Part shown: piece by piece, positions 16,492-25,561 of the stretch | How positions within the stretch are numbered: the first letter of the stretch is position 1 | How the letters are laid out: each line of letters begins with the position of its first letter | Assembly: GCF_026723765.1 (NCBI RefSeq) | Contig: NZ_CP113524.1 | Coordinates: 248,001 to 312,000, forward strand | Direction: 5' to 3' | Length of the DNA stretch: 64,000 nt | Source: Lacrimispora xylanolytica | Lineage (GTDB): Bacteria; Bacillota; Clostridia; Lachnospirales; Lachnospiraceae | Position numbers and translations under genes: made by a program | The notes under the pieces: model-generated | Seen by the model: only the letters and a program-made list of their open reading frames with translations | Told to the model about the DNA's origin: nothing | The model's database searches: none

Positions 16492-16878
16492 TCAATTCTT
16501 CAAACAATGATTGCAGGTTCCATAAAAGTAAATGGTATGGCTCTCAATCTGCCCATCCGCATGTTCCTGAGCAAGATGATTGATTTCTTCCATGGAATCT
16601 AAACGCAGATCCTTGACCTGCCCGCATGTTCTGCAAACAAAATGATAGTGGGGTGATGTGTCAGCATCAAAATGGTCTGCCCCGTCTCCGCAAGTCAGCT
16701 TCTGTATCTCTCCAAGCTCAACAAGGAGATTTAAGTTACGATAAACCGTACCTAAGCTGATGTTTGGATATTCCTCTCGGATGGCGGTGTATAGAGCGTC
16801 GGCAGTGGGGTGGTCATGCCTTGCCATCAGACAAGCTTTAATGGATTCCCGTTGACGGCTATACTTTAATGTTTTCAT
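16492..16878 (-). CDS. perR: PerR-like peroxide-responsive Fur-family repressor
   Basis: 128 residues: winged-helix DNA-binding domain (about 1-75; recognition helix SLGTVYRNLNLL) and a metal-binding dimer domain. The regulatory site FDADTSPHYHFVC...VKDL keeps the Asp, His-x-His and Asp pattern of PerR, and the structural zinc site is CRTCG with CNHC at the C-terminus. The neighbouring rubrerythrins and the shared palindromes support PerR rather than Fur or Zur. The regulator is probably autoregulated through the operator 33 bases upstream. Confidence 0.88.
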   Translation of the reverse strand: MKTLKYSRQRESIKACLMARHDHPTADALYTAIREEYPNISLGTVYRNLNLLVELGEIQKLTCGDGADHFDADTSPHYHFVCRTCGQVKDLRLDSMEEINHLAQEHADGQIESHTIYFYGTCNHCLKN

Positions 16879-16910
16879 GGCCGCTTCCTTCCTATAAATG
16901 ATAATTATAT

Positions 16911-16925
16911 TAGTAATCGTTACTA
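16911..16925. promoter_or_regulatory. PerR/Fur-type operator before perR
   Basis: TAGTAATCGTTACTA is a 7-1-7 inverted repeat with one mismatch and the same core as 16423-16437. It is about 33 bases upstream of the perR start, where it would overlap the promoter. AT-rich partial repeats flank it on both sides. Confidence 0.7.
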
Positions 16926-16976
16926 TTAAATAATAGTAGATTCCCCACGCTTTGTCAATGTATTGCTAAAAAACTG

Positions 16977-17915
16977 TTATATGTTTTCTCTGGCAATTCT
17001 TATGAATTCTTTCGTTGCCTGAGATAAGTATCGTCCCCTGTGGCATCCAAAGGCGAGAACGCCGTGACTGCGGTTATAATTTAAGGAATAATAATTAAGT
17101 CCTGATTTTCTGACTGCCACATCTCCGTTATCTGTACTGCCGGAAACGAACATTCTTGGGTAAAAGGTGATTCCCATGCCTTTTGCCGCCAAAGCTAAGA
17201 CAGTTTCAATGTTCTCTGTTTCAAGAAGAACGGTAGGAGCCAGCTGGGCATCCTCAAAAATCTCGTCCGCAATGGTTCTGACCCGGTTTCCTTTGTGAAT
17301 AAGAAGGTATGGGCAATCCTTTAACAAAAGAATGTCAGGATTTTCAGAAAGCTTCCGTTTGATCTCTTCCTGTTCTCCAGGAAAATACTGATCCAGAATC
17401 TGGTCAGGAACCACAAGGAGAATCTCTTCTTCACAAATAGGGATAGATTCTACATTTTCTGCCTTAAAGGGCAGGAGATCAATCATTAAATCAATTTCTC
17501 CATGAATGAGAGCCGTGCTCAGCTCCTGTGAATTTCCCTCCACCAGATTTAACTCAATATTAGGAAACTTCTCCCGGTAAGAAGGGAGAATGGCAGGAAG
17601 GAGAAAACGTCCTCTGGTATGGGAGACGCCGATGGAAAGCTGTCCAGTCGTAAAATCCTTAATATCAGAAAGCTCCCGGTAAGTCTCATCCTTAAGATCC
17701 AACAGCTGCTTGGCCCTTGTTTTTAAGGAACGCCCCGCATACGTTAAGGTCAGGGGCATGGTGCGGTTAAAAAGCTGAACGCCGAATTCCTTTTCCATAT
17801 TGGAAATGTGATTGCTTAAGGACTGCTGAGAGATATAAAGCCGTTTGGCGGCCCTTGTAATATTTAATTCCTCTGCAACGGCTAGAAAGTATTCAAGATT
17901 CAGGAAGTTAATCAT
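16977..17915 (-). CDS. LysR-family transcriptional regulator
   Basis: 312 residues. N-terminal winged helix-turn-helix (residues 1-60, AVAEELNITRAAKRLYISQQSLSNHI) and a C-terminal periplasmic-binding-protein-like effector domain (about 90-300). The start codon overlaps the stop of the PHP gene in an ATGA arrangement, so the two are one operon. The effector is unknown; no divergently transcribed target gene is adjacent. The downstream end lies close to perR, but a gap of about 100 bases with the perR operator separates them. Confidence 0.92.
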   Translation of the reverse strand: MINFLNLEYFLAVAEELNITRAAKRLYISQQSLSNHISNMEKEFGVQLFNRTMPLTLTYAGRSLKTRAKQLLDLKDETYRELSDIKDFTTGQLSIGVSHTRGRFLLPAILPSYREKFPNIELNLVEGNSQELSTALIHGEIDLMIDLLPFKAENVESIPICEEEILLVVPDQILDQYFPGEQEEIKRKLSENPDILLLKDCPYLLIHKGNRVRTIADEIFEDAQLAPTVLLETENIETVLALAAKGMGITFYPRMFVSGSTDNGDVAVRKSGLNYYSLNYNRSHGVLAFGCHRGRYLSQATKEFIRIARENI

Positions 17916-18637
17916 AGGTAAGCCTCCAGCTTGGGAATAAAGGGAAGAAGCTTATCAATAGAATCGTTAACGATCAGCTCTTTTGGAAAATTTACTTCCT
18001 CAATTAAGTCCCAGGCTCTTTTGTGATTTCCCACATCCGCCTCTACGTGGGCGTCGCTGTTTAAAATAATGTTTGTTTTATAATGTTTGCATCGTTCCAG
18101 TAACGTAACGTATTTTTCCTTCGCATTTCCCCGGACGCTGTTTGGGTGAAGGGAGCTTGCATTGACCTCCAAAAGAGTATGGTTCTCAAAAGCAGCGGCC
18201 GCCAGGGTATCATAATCAACAGGAAAACGGCTGTCATCCGGATGTCCGATAATATGAATGAGAGGGTTTTCCATGGCCCCAACGTAGGCACTGGTATTCT
18301 GCGTGACAGTTCCGCTTTGATAGCATGGCTCATGAATGCTTGCAATCCCATAATCAAGTCTTTCCAAAAGTCCCCTTCTTAAATCCACTCTTCCTTTATA
18401 ATCTATAATATTTAACTCTGCACCCATTAAAATGTTGATACCATACAGCTTTCTGGGTATTACCTTGAAATTTATAAAATAAAACTCGTGGCATGTTCCA
18501 GGCATCTTAGGGGCATGGTCCGTGGAGCCAAAAAGGGCCAGGCCTTTTTCCGAAGCTGATTTTGCCATCTCATATAACGTGTTGTACGCATGTCCGCTGG
18601 CAATGGTATGGGTATGCAAATCCATTATGTCGTTCAT
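17912..18637 (-). CDS. PHP-domain metal-dependent phosphatase (YcdX-like)
   Basis: 241 residues. The PHP metal-binding motifs are present: DLHTHT near the start, STDHAPK, MGAELNI, SIHEPCY, IIGHPDDSRF and NSDAHVEAD, which together build a trinuclear metal site. The length matches stand-alone YcdX-type phosphatases rather than histidinol phosphatase or polymerase PHP domains. It is cotranscribed with the downstream LysR gene (4-base overlap). The physiological substrate cannot be inferred. Confidence 0.88.
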   Translation of the reverse strand: MNDIMDLHTHTIASGHAYNTLYEMAKSASEKGLALFGSTDHAPKMPGTCHEFYFINFKVIPRKLYGINILMGAELNIIDYKGRVDLRRGLLERLDYGIASIHEPCYQSGTVTQNTSAYVGAMENPLIHIIGHPDDSRFPVDYDTLAAAAFENHTLLEVNASSLHPNSVRGNAKEKYVTLLERCKHYKTNIILNSDAHVEADVGNHKRAWDLIEEVNFPKELIVNDSIDKLLPFIPKLEAYL

Positions 18638-18813
18638 GTTCTTGTCCTTTCTTTATCGGCACCCGGCATGAGACCGCCGGAAAAGTCATTGTCGATTACC
18701 TAAAATATATCACATAATTCCATAGAAAACTATAGAAATATCGGGCTGGATGTGTTAAATATATAATAAGATTTTACGCAAAAAATAAGGAATTATGAAT
18801 GGAGGAAAACGAT

Positions 18814-19749
18814 ATGAGTCAGGAACACAATGAGACCGATGTGGTGGAAGAGAAAGTAGAAACCATGGCAGACTACATGGAAGAGTTAGAAGCGTCCTTT
18901 CAAAGAGTAAGAAAAGGGGACGTGCTTACAGGAACCGTTGTCAGTGTAACAGAGGAAGCTGTGTTACTGGATTTAAAATATTTTGCCGGAGGAATCATTC
19001 ATAAGGAAGATATAAACGGTGATCCGGATTATCATCTGGCTGCAGAAATTCATCCTGGAGATGAAATCACTGCAACAGTCTTAAGACCAGATGACGGCGA
19101 AGGAAACGTTCTTTTATCCGCAAAGCTGTTAGGTGACCAGAAGGCATGGGAAACATGCAGTACCCTGTTAAATGACAGAACCATTGTAACCGTAAAGATC
19201 ACAGAAATCGTAAAGGGCGGAGCTGTCGCTTATCTGGAAGGAATCCGCGGCTTTATTCCTGCTTCCAAGCTGGCAGCAGAATATGTAGAGGATCTGGAAA
19301 CCTATCAGGGAAAATCCATTGAGGTTACTGTTGTTACCGCTGACGAAGAGAATAAAAAGCTCATCCTTTCCGGCAGAGAGCCAGCCCTCTTAAAGCAGAA
19401 GGAAGAGAATAACATAAAAATTGCAAAGTGCCAGGTAGGGGCAGTCATGGAAGGAACCGTAGACAGCCTAAAAGACTACGGTGCATTTATAAACCTGGAA
19501 AATGGGCTGACCGGTCTTTTACACATCTCCCAGATCAGCAGCCAGAGAATCAAACACCCGGGCGCTGTATTAAAGGAAGGTCAGAAGGTAAAGGTAAAAA
19601 TTCTTTCCACCGCGGATCATAAGATTAGCTTAAGCATGAAGGCAGTGCAGGAAGAGGAGGAAGCAGCGGAAGCAGTTACCTTTGATTATGAGGAAAATGG
19701 AAGCGCTTCTACAGACTTATCCGCATTGTTAAAAGGATTAAAATTTTAG
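18814..19749 (+). CDS. S1-domain RNA-binding protein (ribosomal protein S1-like)
   Basis: About 311 residues with three S1-type OB folds: one starting VRKGDVLTGTVVSV (about 33-100), a divergent middle one (TIVTVKITEIVKGGAVAYLEG, about 118-180) and a canonical third (GAVMEGTVDSLKDYGAFINL, about 208-275), with acidic tails at both ends. It is shorter than the 400- to 550-residue S1 of proteobacteria but similar to clostridial S1 homologues; it may help mRNA binding at the ribosome. ATG 18814 is preferred because GGAGG lies 8 bases upstream; ATG 18799, five codons earlier, also has an AAGG at reasonable spacing. Confidence 0.85.
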   Translation: MSQEHNETDVVEEKVETMADYMEELEASFQRVRKGDVLTGTVVSVTEEAVLLDLKYFAGGIIHKEDINGDPDYHLAAEIHPGDEITATVLRPDDGEGNVLLSAKLLGDQKAWETCSTLLNDRTIVTVKITEIVKGGAVAYLEGIRGFIPASKLAAEYVEDLETYQGKSIEVTVVTADEENKKLILSGREPALLKQKEENNIKIAKCQVGAVMEGTVDSLKDYGAFINLENGLTGLLHISQISSQRIKHPGAVLKEGQKVKVKILSTADHKISLSMKAVQEEEEAAEAVTFDYEENGSASTDLSALLKGLKF

Positions 19750-19785
19750 AAAGTCGGGAAAAATATATAAAATATCGGGTTTCTA

Positions 19786-19838
19786 TGGTATAATATCTTT
19801 TATGAGCAGGGGCTGCCGGCGATGGCTTGCCCCTGTCT
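19786..19838 (+). promoter_or_regulatory. Extended -10 promoter and leader hairpin before the alarmone synthetase
   Basis: TGGTATAAT at 19786-19794 is an extended -10 element. Just downstream, CAGGGGC (19807-19813) pairs with GCCCCTG (19829-19835) to give a hairpin in the 5' leader without a T-run. The leader is about 75 bases long. Confidence 0.5.
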
Positions 19839-19879
19839 CACTGACCCGCATTTCGGGCAAAGGAGAGGGGGAATGAGAA

Positions 19880-20569
19880 ATGAACGTTCCCAGTTCATTT
19901 AACCAGGTCGACCAATGGAAATCAGTGATGTTTTTGTATGACTCAGCACTAAAGGAAATCAGTACAAAAATAGAGATACTTAATAACGAGTTTGTTCATA
20001 TCTATAGCTACAACCCCATCGAACACGTCAAATCAAGACTGAAGACGCCGGACAGCATCGTAAAGAAGCTAAAGCGCTACGGTTATGAGGTGACCATCGA
20101 TAATATGGTGGAGAAGTTAAGCGACATTGCAGGAATCAGGATTATCTGTTCCTTTACCTCGGACATATACCAGATTGCCCAGATGATCGCAAAGCAAAGT
20201 GATGTGACCGTGCTTTATGTCAAGGATTATATTAAAAGTCCAAAACCAAACGGATACAAAAGCTATCACATGGTAGTGACCATACCCATCTATCTCACCG
20301 ATGGGCCAGTGGATACCAAGGTTGAGATCCAGATCAGAACGGTAGCCATGGATTTTTGGGCAAGCCTTGAGCATAAGATTTATTATAAATTTGAAGGCAA
20401 CGCCCCTGCGTATCTTCAGCAGGAGTTAAAGGCCTGTGCGGACGTTGTGAATATGCTGGACGCAAAGATGTTTTCCTTAAACCAGGCGATTCTTGAGCTG
20501 AGCGCCCAAACCCATGAAGATTCAGGAGGAGAGAAGCGGTTTAGAGAAGGGGAACTAGAACAGCCATGA
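19880..20569 (+). CDS. Small alarmone synthetase (RelA/SpoT-type (p)ppGpp synthetase domain only)
   Basis: 229 residues holding only the synthetase domain; there is no HD hydrolase, TGS or ACT part, as in RelQ/YjbM and RelP/YwaC. Core motifs: VKSRLKTPDSIVKKLKRYG, DIAGIRIICSF, DYIKSPKPNGYKSYH and EIQIRTVAMDFWASLEHKIYYKF. It makes (p)ppGpp from ATP and GDP or GTP. Length and the presence of the C-terminal helices fit RelQ slightly better than RelP. It is followed after 31 bases by the membrane GDPD gene. Confidence 0.93.
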   Translation: MNVPSSFNQVDQWKSVMFLYDSALKEISTKIEILNNEFVHIYSYNPIEHVKSRLKTPDSIVKKLKRYGYEVTIDNMVEKLSDIAGIRIICSFTSDIYQIAQMIAKQSDVTVLYVKDYIKSPKPNGYKSYHMVVTIPIYLTDGPVDTKVEIQIRTVAMDFWASLEHKIYYKFEGNAPAYLQQELKACADVVNMLDAKMFSLNQAILELSAQTHEDSGGEKRFREGELEQP

Positions 20570-20600
20570 CAGAACAATCCGCTGCAAAGAAGGTCATTCT

Positions 20601-22400
20601 ATGAGCACATTAACAAAAGACACCTTAAGGATTCTAAAATATAACAGGAAGAATGCGTTCTTTTTTTCTCTGGTATTCCGTCTGGTAACGACTACGCTTT
20701 ATTTATTTGCGCTGGATCGGGGCTTATTTATAGCCCTTAAACTGGCGGGCTACAGTTATCTGACAGCTGCCAACATCGGAGATTTTCTCTTAAAGCCCTG
20801 GACCATTGTGATTTTGGCTGTTCTGATCTTTTTTGGCATCCTCATTCTCATATTTGAGACGGGCTGCTTTCTTACGCTTTTTCAGGGAATTTATTATACC
20901 AGAAAGCTAAAGCCTTGGGAGATTTTATCCGGTGGCCTCATAAAGCTTTGGGATGAAATCCGTAAAAAGAACTGGAGACTTGGACTACTTATACTGGCAA
21001 ATTATACGCTGGCTAATTTATATCTGATTTACCGGTTCTTCACACATATAAAGCCCCTTGATTTTGTCATGGACGAAATTCTTTCTGAGCCTATGGGAAA
21101 GGTGATTTTAACGCTGGTCATCATACTGCTTTTAGTGGCAGTGGTTCCTGGCCTTTACACCTTTCATGCCTGTATGGTGGAGCAGAAGAATTTCCGGGAG
21201 GGGTATCTTAGAAGCTGGTGGCTTTTAAGGCACAGGATTCCCAAGGTCATATGCTTGTTGACGATTTATTACGGTGCCTTTGTGTTACTCTTAAAGCTGG
21301 TTTACTTCTTCTGCGTACTTATTACAGCCGTGGCAGTGATCCTGTTTACAGATAACAGACTGGCCCTCGCCTTTCTTCCGGCTGCATGCGCACGGATTGA
21401 CTTAGTACTTCTTTTCTTAAGCAGCATGCTTCTTGCCATGGGAAATTACGGGGCTTTAAGTGTCCAGTATTTTCAGTTCAGCAGCAGGGTACTTAAAAAA
21501 TCAGGAAATATCTCTGATTCCGGTACCCGTTGGGCAAACAGAAAAACAGCCCTTATCTCCATATCAGCGGCAACGATTTTCAGCCTGCTGACCCTGTTTC
21601 ATGTGGTGTATAATGGCTCAGCCATTGCCGGTGGGATTCTTTCGACGGTTCAGATTACGGCCCATAGAGGAAGCTCTAAGGAAGCACCGGAAAATACCAT
21701 GGCAGCCATTAAACAGGCCGTTGCAGATTTATCTGATTACGCGGAGATCGATGTCCAGGAGACAAAGGATGGCGTTGTAGTACTGGGACATGATTCCACA
21801 CTAAGGCGGGTTGCCGGTGTCAACAGGACCATAGGCTCCTATACCTTTGAGGAGCTTCAGGCCCTTGATGTGGGTGGGTGGTTTTCCGAGGATTTTAAAG
21901 AGGAGAAGATACCAACCCTCGAAGAGGTCATGGAATACTGTAAGGGTAAGATTAACTTAAATATTGAAATCAAGGGAGCAGGAGATGACAGTCTCCTTCC
22001 GGAAAAGGTGGCTCTTCTCATCGACAAATATCAGATGGCAGAGCAGTGTGTGGTCACCTCATCAAGATTTACTTATCTTTCCAGGATAAAAAAGCTTGAT
22101 GAAAAGATTCGTACCGGATATATCGTTTCAGCCGCTTACGGAAACTATTATTCCAGTGACGATATTGATTTAATCAGCCTCCAGTCCAGCTTTGTGACGG
22201 AGCGGCTGGTGGAAGCTGCCCACCAAAAGGGCAAGGCAGTCCATGCATGGACGGTGAACTCAAAAAGTGAGATGGAGCGGATGAAGATGCTTTCCGTAGA
22301 CAATATCATCACGGATTATCCAGTTCTTGCCAGAGAGATCATATACCGGGAGGAAGCCGCTGAGAATCTTTTGGAGTATTTAAGGTTGGTGCTGAAATAG
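20601..22400 (+). CDS. Glycerophosphodiester phosphodiesterase with N-terminal membrane domain
   Basis: 599 residues. Residues 1-340 form a membrane domain with about seven to eight helices (GPDPase_memb type); residues about 350-585 are the GDPD barrel with TAHRGSSKEAPENT (catalytic His-Arg and Glu), EIDVQETKDG and HDSTLRR. It cleaves glycerophosphodiesters, or a polymer such as lipoteichoic acid, to glycerol-3-phosphate at the outer face of the membrane. The ribosome site is a modest AAGG. Followed by dtd after 13 bases, so probably an operon relA-like/GDPD/dtd. Confidence 0.92.
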   Translation: MSTLTKDTLRILKYNRKNAFFFSLVFRLVTTTLYLFALDRGLFIALKLAGYSYLTAANIGDFLLKPWTIVILAVLIFFGILILIFETGCFLTLFQGIYYTRKLKPWEILSGGLIKLWDEIRKKNWRLGLLILANYTLANLYLIYRFFTHIKPLDFVMDEILSEPMGKVILTLVIILLLVAVVPGLYTFHACMVEQKNFREGYLRSWWLLRHRIPKVICLLTIYYGAFVLLLKLVYFFCVLITAVAVILFTDNRLALAFLPAACARIDLVLLFLSSMLLAMGNYGALSVQYFQFSSRVLKKSGNISDSGTRWANRKTALISISAATIFSLLTLFHVVYNGSAIAGGILSTVQITAHRGSSKEAPENTMAAIKQAVADLSDYAEIDVQETKDGVVVLGHDSTLRRVAGVNRTIGSYTFEELQALDVGGWFSEDFKEEKIPTLEEVMEYCKGKINLNIEIKGAGDDSLLPEKVALLIDKYQMAEQCVVTSSRFTYLSRIKKLDEKIRTGYIVSAAYGNYYSSDDIDLISLQSSFVTERLVEAAHQKGKAVHAWTVNSKSEMERMKMLSVDNIITDYPVLAREIIYREEAAENLLEYLRLVLK

Positions 22401-22413
22401 ACAGGAGAGAAAC

Positions 22414-22866
22414 ATGAAGGTTGTTTTACAGCGTGTAAGGAAGGCTTCCGTTACCGTAGAGGGAAGCGTTACCGGTGAGATTAAGAAAGGCTTTCTGCTG
22501 TTTATCGGTGTATCCCATACGGATACAGAAGACATTGCCAGAAAGATGGCAGACAAGATCAGTAAGCTTCGAATATTTGAAGACGGGGATGGAAAGACCA
22601 ATTTATCCCTTTCCGATGTATCAGGAGATATTTTGGCAGTCAGCCAGTTTACCCTGTATGCAGACTGCAAAAAAGGAAACCGGCCCAGCTTTACAAAGGC
22701 TGGAGGACCGGAGCATGCTAACCACTTGTATGAATATATGGTAGAACATTTAAGAACCAATGGTCACCGGGTGGAAAAAGGTATTTTCGGGGCGGATATG
22801 AAAGTGGAGCTTTTAAATGACGGGCCGTTTACACTGGCCCTTGACAGCGACGAGATCTGCAGTTAG
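22414..22866 (+). CDS. dtd: D-aminoacyl-tRNA deacylase
   Basis: 150 residues, standard DTD length. It removes D-amino acids (and misloaded glycine) from tRNA. The fixed motifs are SQFTLYADCKKGNRPSF and NDGPFTLALDS, which carry the cross-subunit Gly-cisPro-type active site (here GP of NDGP). AGGAGAG stands 5 bases before the ATG. It lies between the membrane GDPD and an M18 aminopeptidase. Confidence 0.96.
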   Translation: MKVVLQRVRKASVTVEGSVTGEIKKGFLLFIGVSHTDTEDIARKMADKISKLRIFEDGDGKTNLSLSDVSGDILAVSQFTLYADCKKGNRPSFTKAGGPEHANHLYEYMVEHLRTNGHRVEKGIFGADMKVELLNDGPFTLALDSDEICS

Positions 22867-22921
22867 CAGTACGAATAAAAATATCGGGCCGATGCCCATA
22901 GAAAAGATGGAGGAATCAATC

Positions 22922-24316
22922 ATGGAGAAAACAAAGGGACAGCTATTACAGGAAGAACTGACATTTATGTTCCCTCACATTGGAAAAGTTGCACCTCAGC
23001 AGATGGAAGACGCTGAGATATTTTGTGAGGGCTACAAGCGGTTTTTAGACAATGGCAAAACAGAGCGTGAATGTGTAAGAGAAGCAGTGGCAATGCTTGA
23101 GATGCAGGGTTATGTACCTTTTGTAACCGGTAAAAAATACAAAGCAGGAGAAAAGGTATATTATGTAAACCGTGGAAAAGCCATTATTGCAACCACGTTT
23201 GGAAAAGAGGGTGTGGATCAGGGCGTCCGTATCAATGGAGCACATATCGATTCCCCAAGGCTTGACTTAAAGCCAAATCCGGTTTATGAGAAAAATGATC
23301 TGGCTTACTTTAAGACTCATTATTACGGCGGTATCCGCAAATATCAGTGGGGCACCACTCCTCTTGCCATGCACGGCGTAATCATTAAGAAAAATGGAGA
23401 AATCGTGGAAGTCAACATCGGCGAAAAGGAAGGCGACCCTGTTCTTTGCATTACCGATCTTCTTCCTCATCTGGCAGCAGAGCAGAACGACAGAAAGTTA
23501 AGAGACGGTTTAAAAGGAGAGGAGCTTAACATCTTAATCGGCTCCCTCCCTTATGTAGATGACGCAGATTTAAAGGATCCCGTTAAACTTCTGGCCTTAA
23601 AGCTTCTTCATGACCGTTACGGAATCACAGAAGCAGACTTTTTACGGGCAGAGATCGAGCTGGTACCAGCTCAGAAGGCATGTGACGTTGGATTTGACCG
23701 AAGCATGATCGGTGCCTACGGACAGGATGACAGAGTCTGTGCCTATACTGCACTGATGGCAGAAATCGATGCAGTTATGCCTCAGTACACCACAGTAACC
23801 GTTCTTGCAGACAAGGAAGAAATCGGTTCTGACGGAAATACAGGCTTAAACTCTGATTTCGTGCTTCATTTTATCGAGGATCTGGCTGAGATGGCAGACG
23901 TTCCGGCAAGAACCATTCTGCGCAACTCCATGTGCTTATCCTCTGACGTGAACGCAGCCTATGATCCTACCTTCTCTCAGGTATATGAAGAGCGCAATGC
24001 CTGCTTTTTAAACAAGGGCTGTGTACTTACCAAGTATACCGGAGTAAGAGGAAAAGGCGGCTCCAACGATGCCAGCGCAGAGCTGATGGCAAAGGTAATT
24101 GCCCTCATGGAAGAAGAAGGCGTATACTGGCAGATCGGTGAGCTTGGAGCAGTAGACCAGGGCGGCGGCGGCACCATTGCCAAATATATTGCAGCCATGG
24201 ATGTAGATGTTGTGGATCTGGGTGTTCCCATTCTTTCCATGCACTCCCCATTTGAGCTTTCCTCCAAACTTGATGTATACAATACATATAAGGCATTCCG
24301 AGCTTTTTACAAATAA
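22922..24316 (+). CDS. M18-family aminopeptidase
   Basis: 464 residues. Zinc aminopeptidase of the aspartyl aminopeptidase family, cytoplasmic, likely dodecameric. Metal and catalytic motifs: GAHIDSPRLDLKP, LADKEEIGSDGNTG, DVNAAYDPT and the C-terminal MHSPFELSSKLDVYNTYKAF. ATG 22922 was chosen because GGAGG lies 8 bases upstream; the frame is open further upstream into dtd but without a ribosome site. It removes N-terminal acidic or other residues from peptides; specificity is not readable. Confidence 0.93.
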   Translation: MEKTKGQLLQEELTFMFPHIGKVAPQQMEDAEIFCEGYKRFLDNGKTERECVREAVAMLEMQGYVPFVTGKKYKAGEKVYYVNRGKAIIATTFGKEGVDQGVRINGAHIDSPRLDLKPNPVYEKNDLAYFKTHYYGGIRKYQWGTTPLAMHGVIIKKNGEIVEVNIGEKEGDPVLCITDLLPHLAAEQNDRKLRDGLKGEELNILIGSLPYVDDADLKDPVKLLALKLLHDRYGITEADFLRAEIELVPAQKACDVGFDRSMIGAYGQDDRVCAYTALMAEIDAVMPQYTTVTVLADKEEIGSDGNTGLNSDFVLHFIEDLAEMADVPARTILRNSMCLSSDVNAAYDPTFSQVYEERNACFLNKGCVLTKYTGVRGKGGSNDASAELMAKVIALMEEEGVYWQIGELGAVDQGGGGTIAKYIAAMDVDVVDLGVPILSMHSPFELSSKLDVYNTYKAFRAFYK

Positions 24317-24439
24317 CAGAATTATTCTTGAAATTTTTGTTAATTTCTGCAAAATGCTTTTTTTCCCATGCCCAATATGGTATAACAAACAGGAAGTGTT
24401 TTTCCTGTTAATCATTAAAATAGAAAGAAAAAGGATTGT

Positions 24440-25537
24440 ATGATGAAGAAAATTTTTAAAGTATGCATGTGCGGTATGGTTGCCGCCACCCTTATTTCCG
24501 GCTGTTCCAAAAAAGATGTAAAAGAAACGACACAAGCAAGTACAGAAGCTACCGAGTCCTCAGCCCAGGAAACTGTGGCAACACAGGACTTAACTAATAT
24601 TGATAACGGTAAAGTAACTCTTGGAGAGTATAAAGGAATCGAGGTCAAAAAAGATGCTGTAGAAGTGACGGACGAAGAGATCCAGCAGGCCATTGACCAG
24701 GATCTGGCAGCTCATGAGAAAAAAGTTGATGTTGACCGTGAAGTTAAGGACGGAGATGTGGTCAATATCGACTATGCAGGAACCAAGGATGGCGTTGCAT
24801 TCGACGGTGGCACAGCAAAGGGCTATGACCTTACCATTGGCTCCAACCAGTTTATTGATGGATTTGAATCCGGACTGATCGGCGCTAAAAAAGGGGACAA
24901 GGTATCCTTAAATGTAACATTCCCTGAAAATTATCAGAACAAAGACCTGGCAGGAAAGCCGGTTGTGTTTGAAGTAACTGTGAATTCCGTACAGGAGAAA
25001 CAGGTCCCTGAATTAAATGATGCATACGTACAGGAAAATACAAAATCAAAGACCGTGGACGAGTACAAGGAAGAAACAAAGCAGACTCTTTTAAAGAGCA
25101 AAAACGATGCAGCAGAGCAGAAGGTTAAGAATGACATTTATACTGCCATTTCAGCTAACTGTAAGGTAGAGCCAGAGCAGAAGGCCATTGATGCCAATTA
25201 TGATAACCTGATTGCAAGATACACCAACCAGGCAGCTGCCTACGGTATGGATTTCACTACCTTTATCGGCGCATTTACCGGCATGAAAGAGGAAGACTTT
25301 AAGACAGCTGCTAAGACACAGGCAGAAGAAATCGTAAAGCAGAGACTGATTGTCAATGCCATTGCTGAAAAAGAGAACATTACTGTGTCCGATGATGACC
25401 GGAAAGAAGTTGCTACTGAGTTAGGCTATGAGAACGCAGATGAGCTCATTAAAGCAGAAGGTCAGTTTGAAGTAGACGATTATGTAATGAATAACAAGGT
25501 AATGGAATACTTAATGCAGAACGCAGTGATCAAATAA
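24440..25537 (+). CDS. Trigger-factor-like lipoprotein peptidyl-prolyl isomerase
   Basis: 365 residues. An N-terminal lipoprotein signal (KIFKVCMCGMVAATLISGC, lipobox LISGC with Cys at about 22) is followed by a Ser/Thr-rich linker, then an FKBP-type domain (about 85-175: VKDGDVVNIDYAGTKDG, FIDGFESGLIGAKKGDK) and a trigger-factor C-terminal helical domain (about 180-360). Cytoplasmic trigger factor has a ribosome-binding domain in place of the signal; here it is missing, so this is a membrane-tethered folding factor acting outside, analogous to PrsA. The adjacent ATGs 24440 and 24443 both follow AAGG. Confidence 0.9.
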   Translation: MMKKIFKVCMCGMVAATLISGCSKKDVKETTQASTEATESSAQETVATQDLTNIDNGKVTLGEYKGIEVKKDAVEVTDEEIQQAIDQDLAAHEKKVDVDREVKDGDVVNIDYAGTKDGVAFDGGTAKGYDLTIGSNQFIDGFESGLIGAKKGDKVSLNVTFPENYQNKDLAGKPVVFEVTVNSVQEKQVPELNDAYVQENTKSKTVDEYKEETKQTLLKSKNDAAEQKVKNDIYTAISANCKVEPEQKAIDANYDNLIARYTNQAAAYGMDFTTFIGAFTGMKEEDFKTAAKTQAEEIVKQRLIVNAIAEKENITVSDDDRKEVATELGYENADELIKAEGQFEVDDYVMNNKVMEYLMQNAVIK

Positions 25538-25561
25538 TTAAATACAACAGGAGGAACCTTT

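Noticed and set aside
22817-22921. Longer N-terminus of the M18 aminopeptidase overlapping dtd
   Set aside because: The extra residues have no family match and no ribosome site; ATG 22922 has GGAGG at ideal spacing.
25538-25561. Purine riboswitch before xpt, as in Bacillus
   Set aside because: Only 24 bases separate xpt from the previous gene, which hold just the ribosome site.
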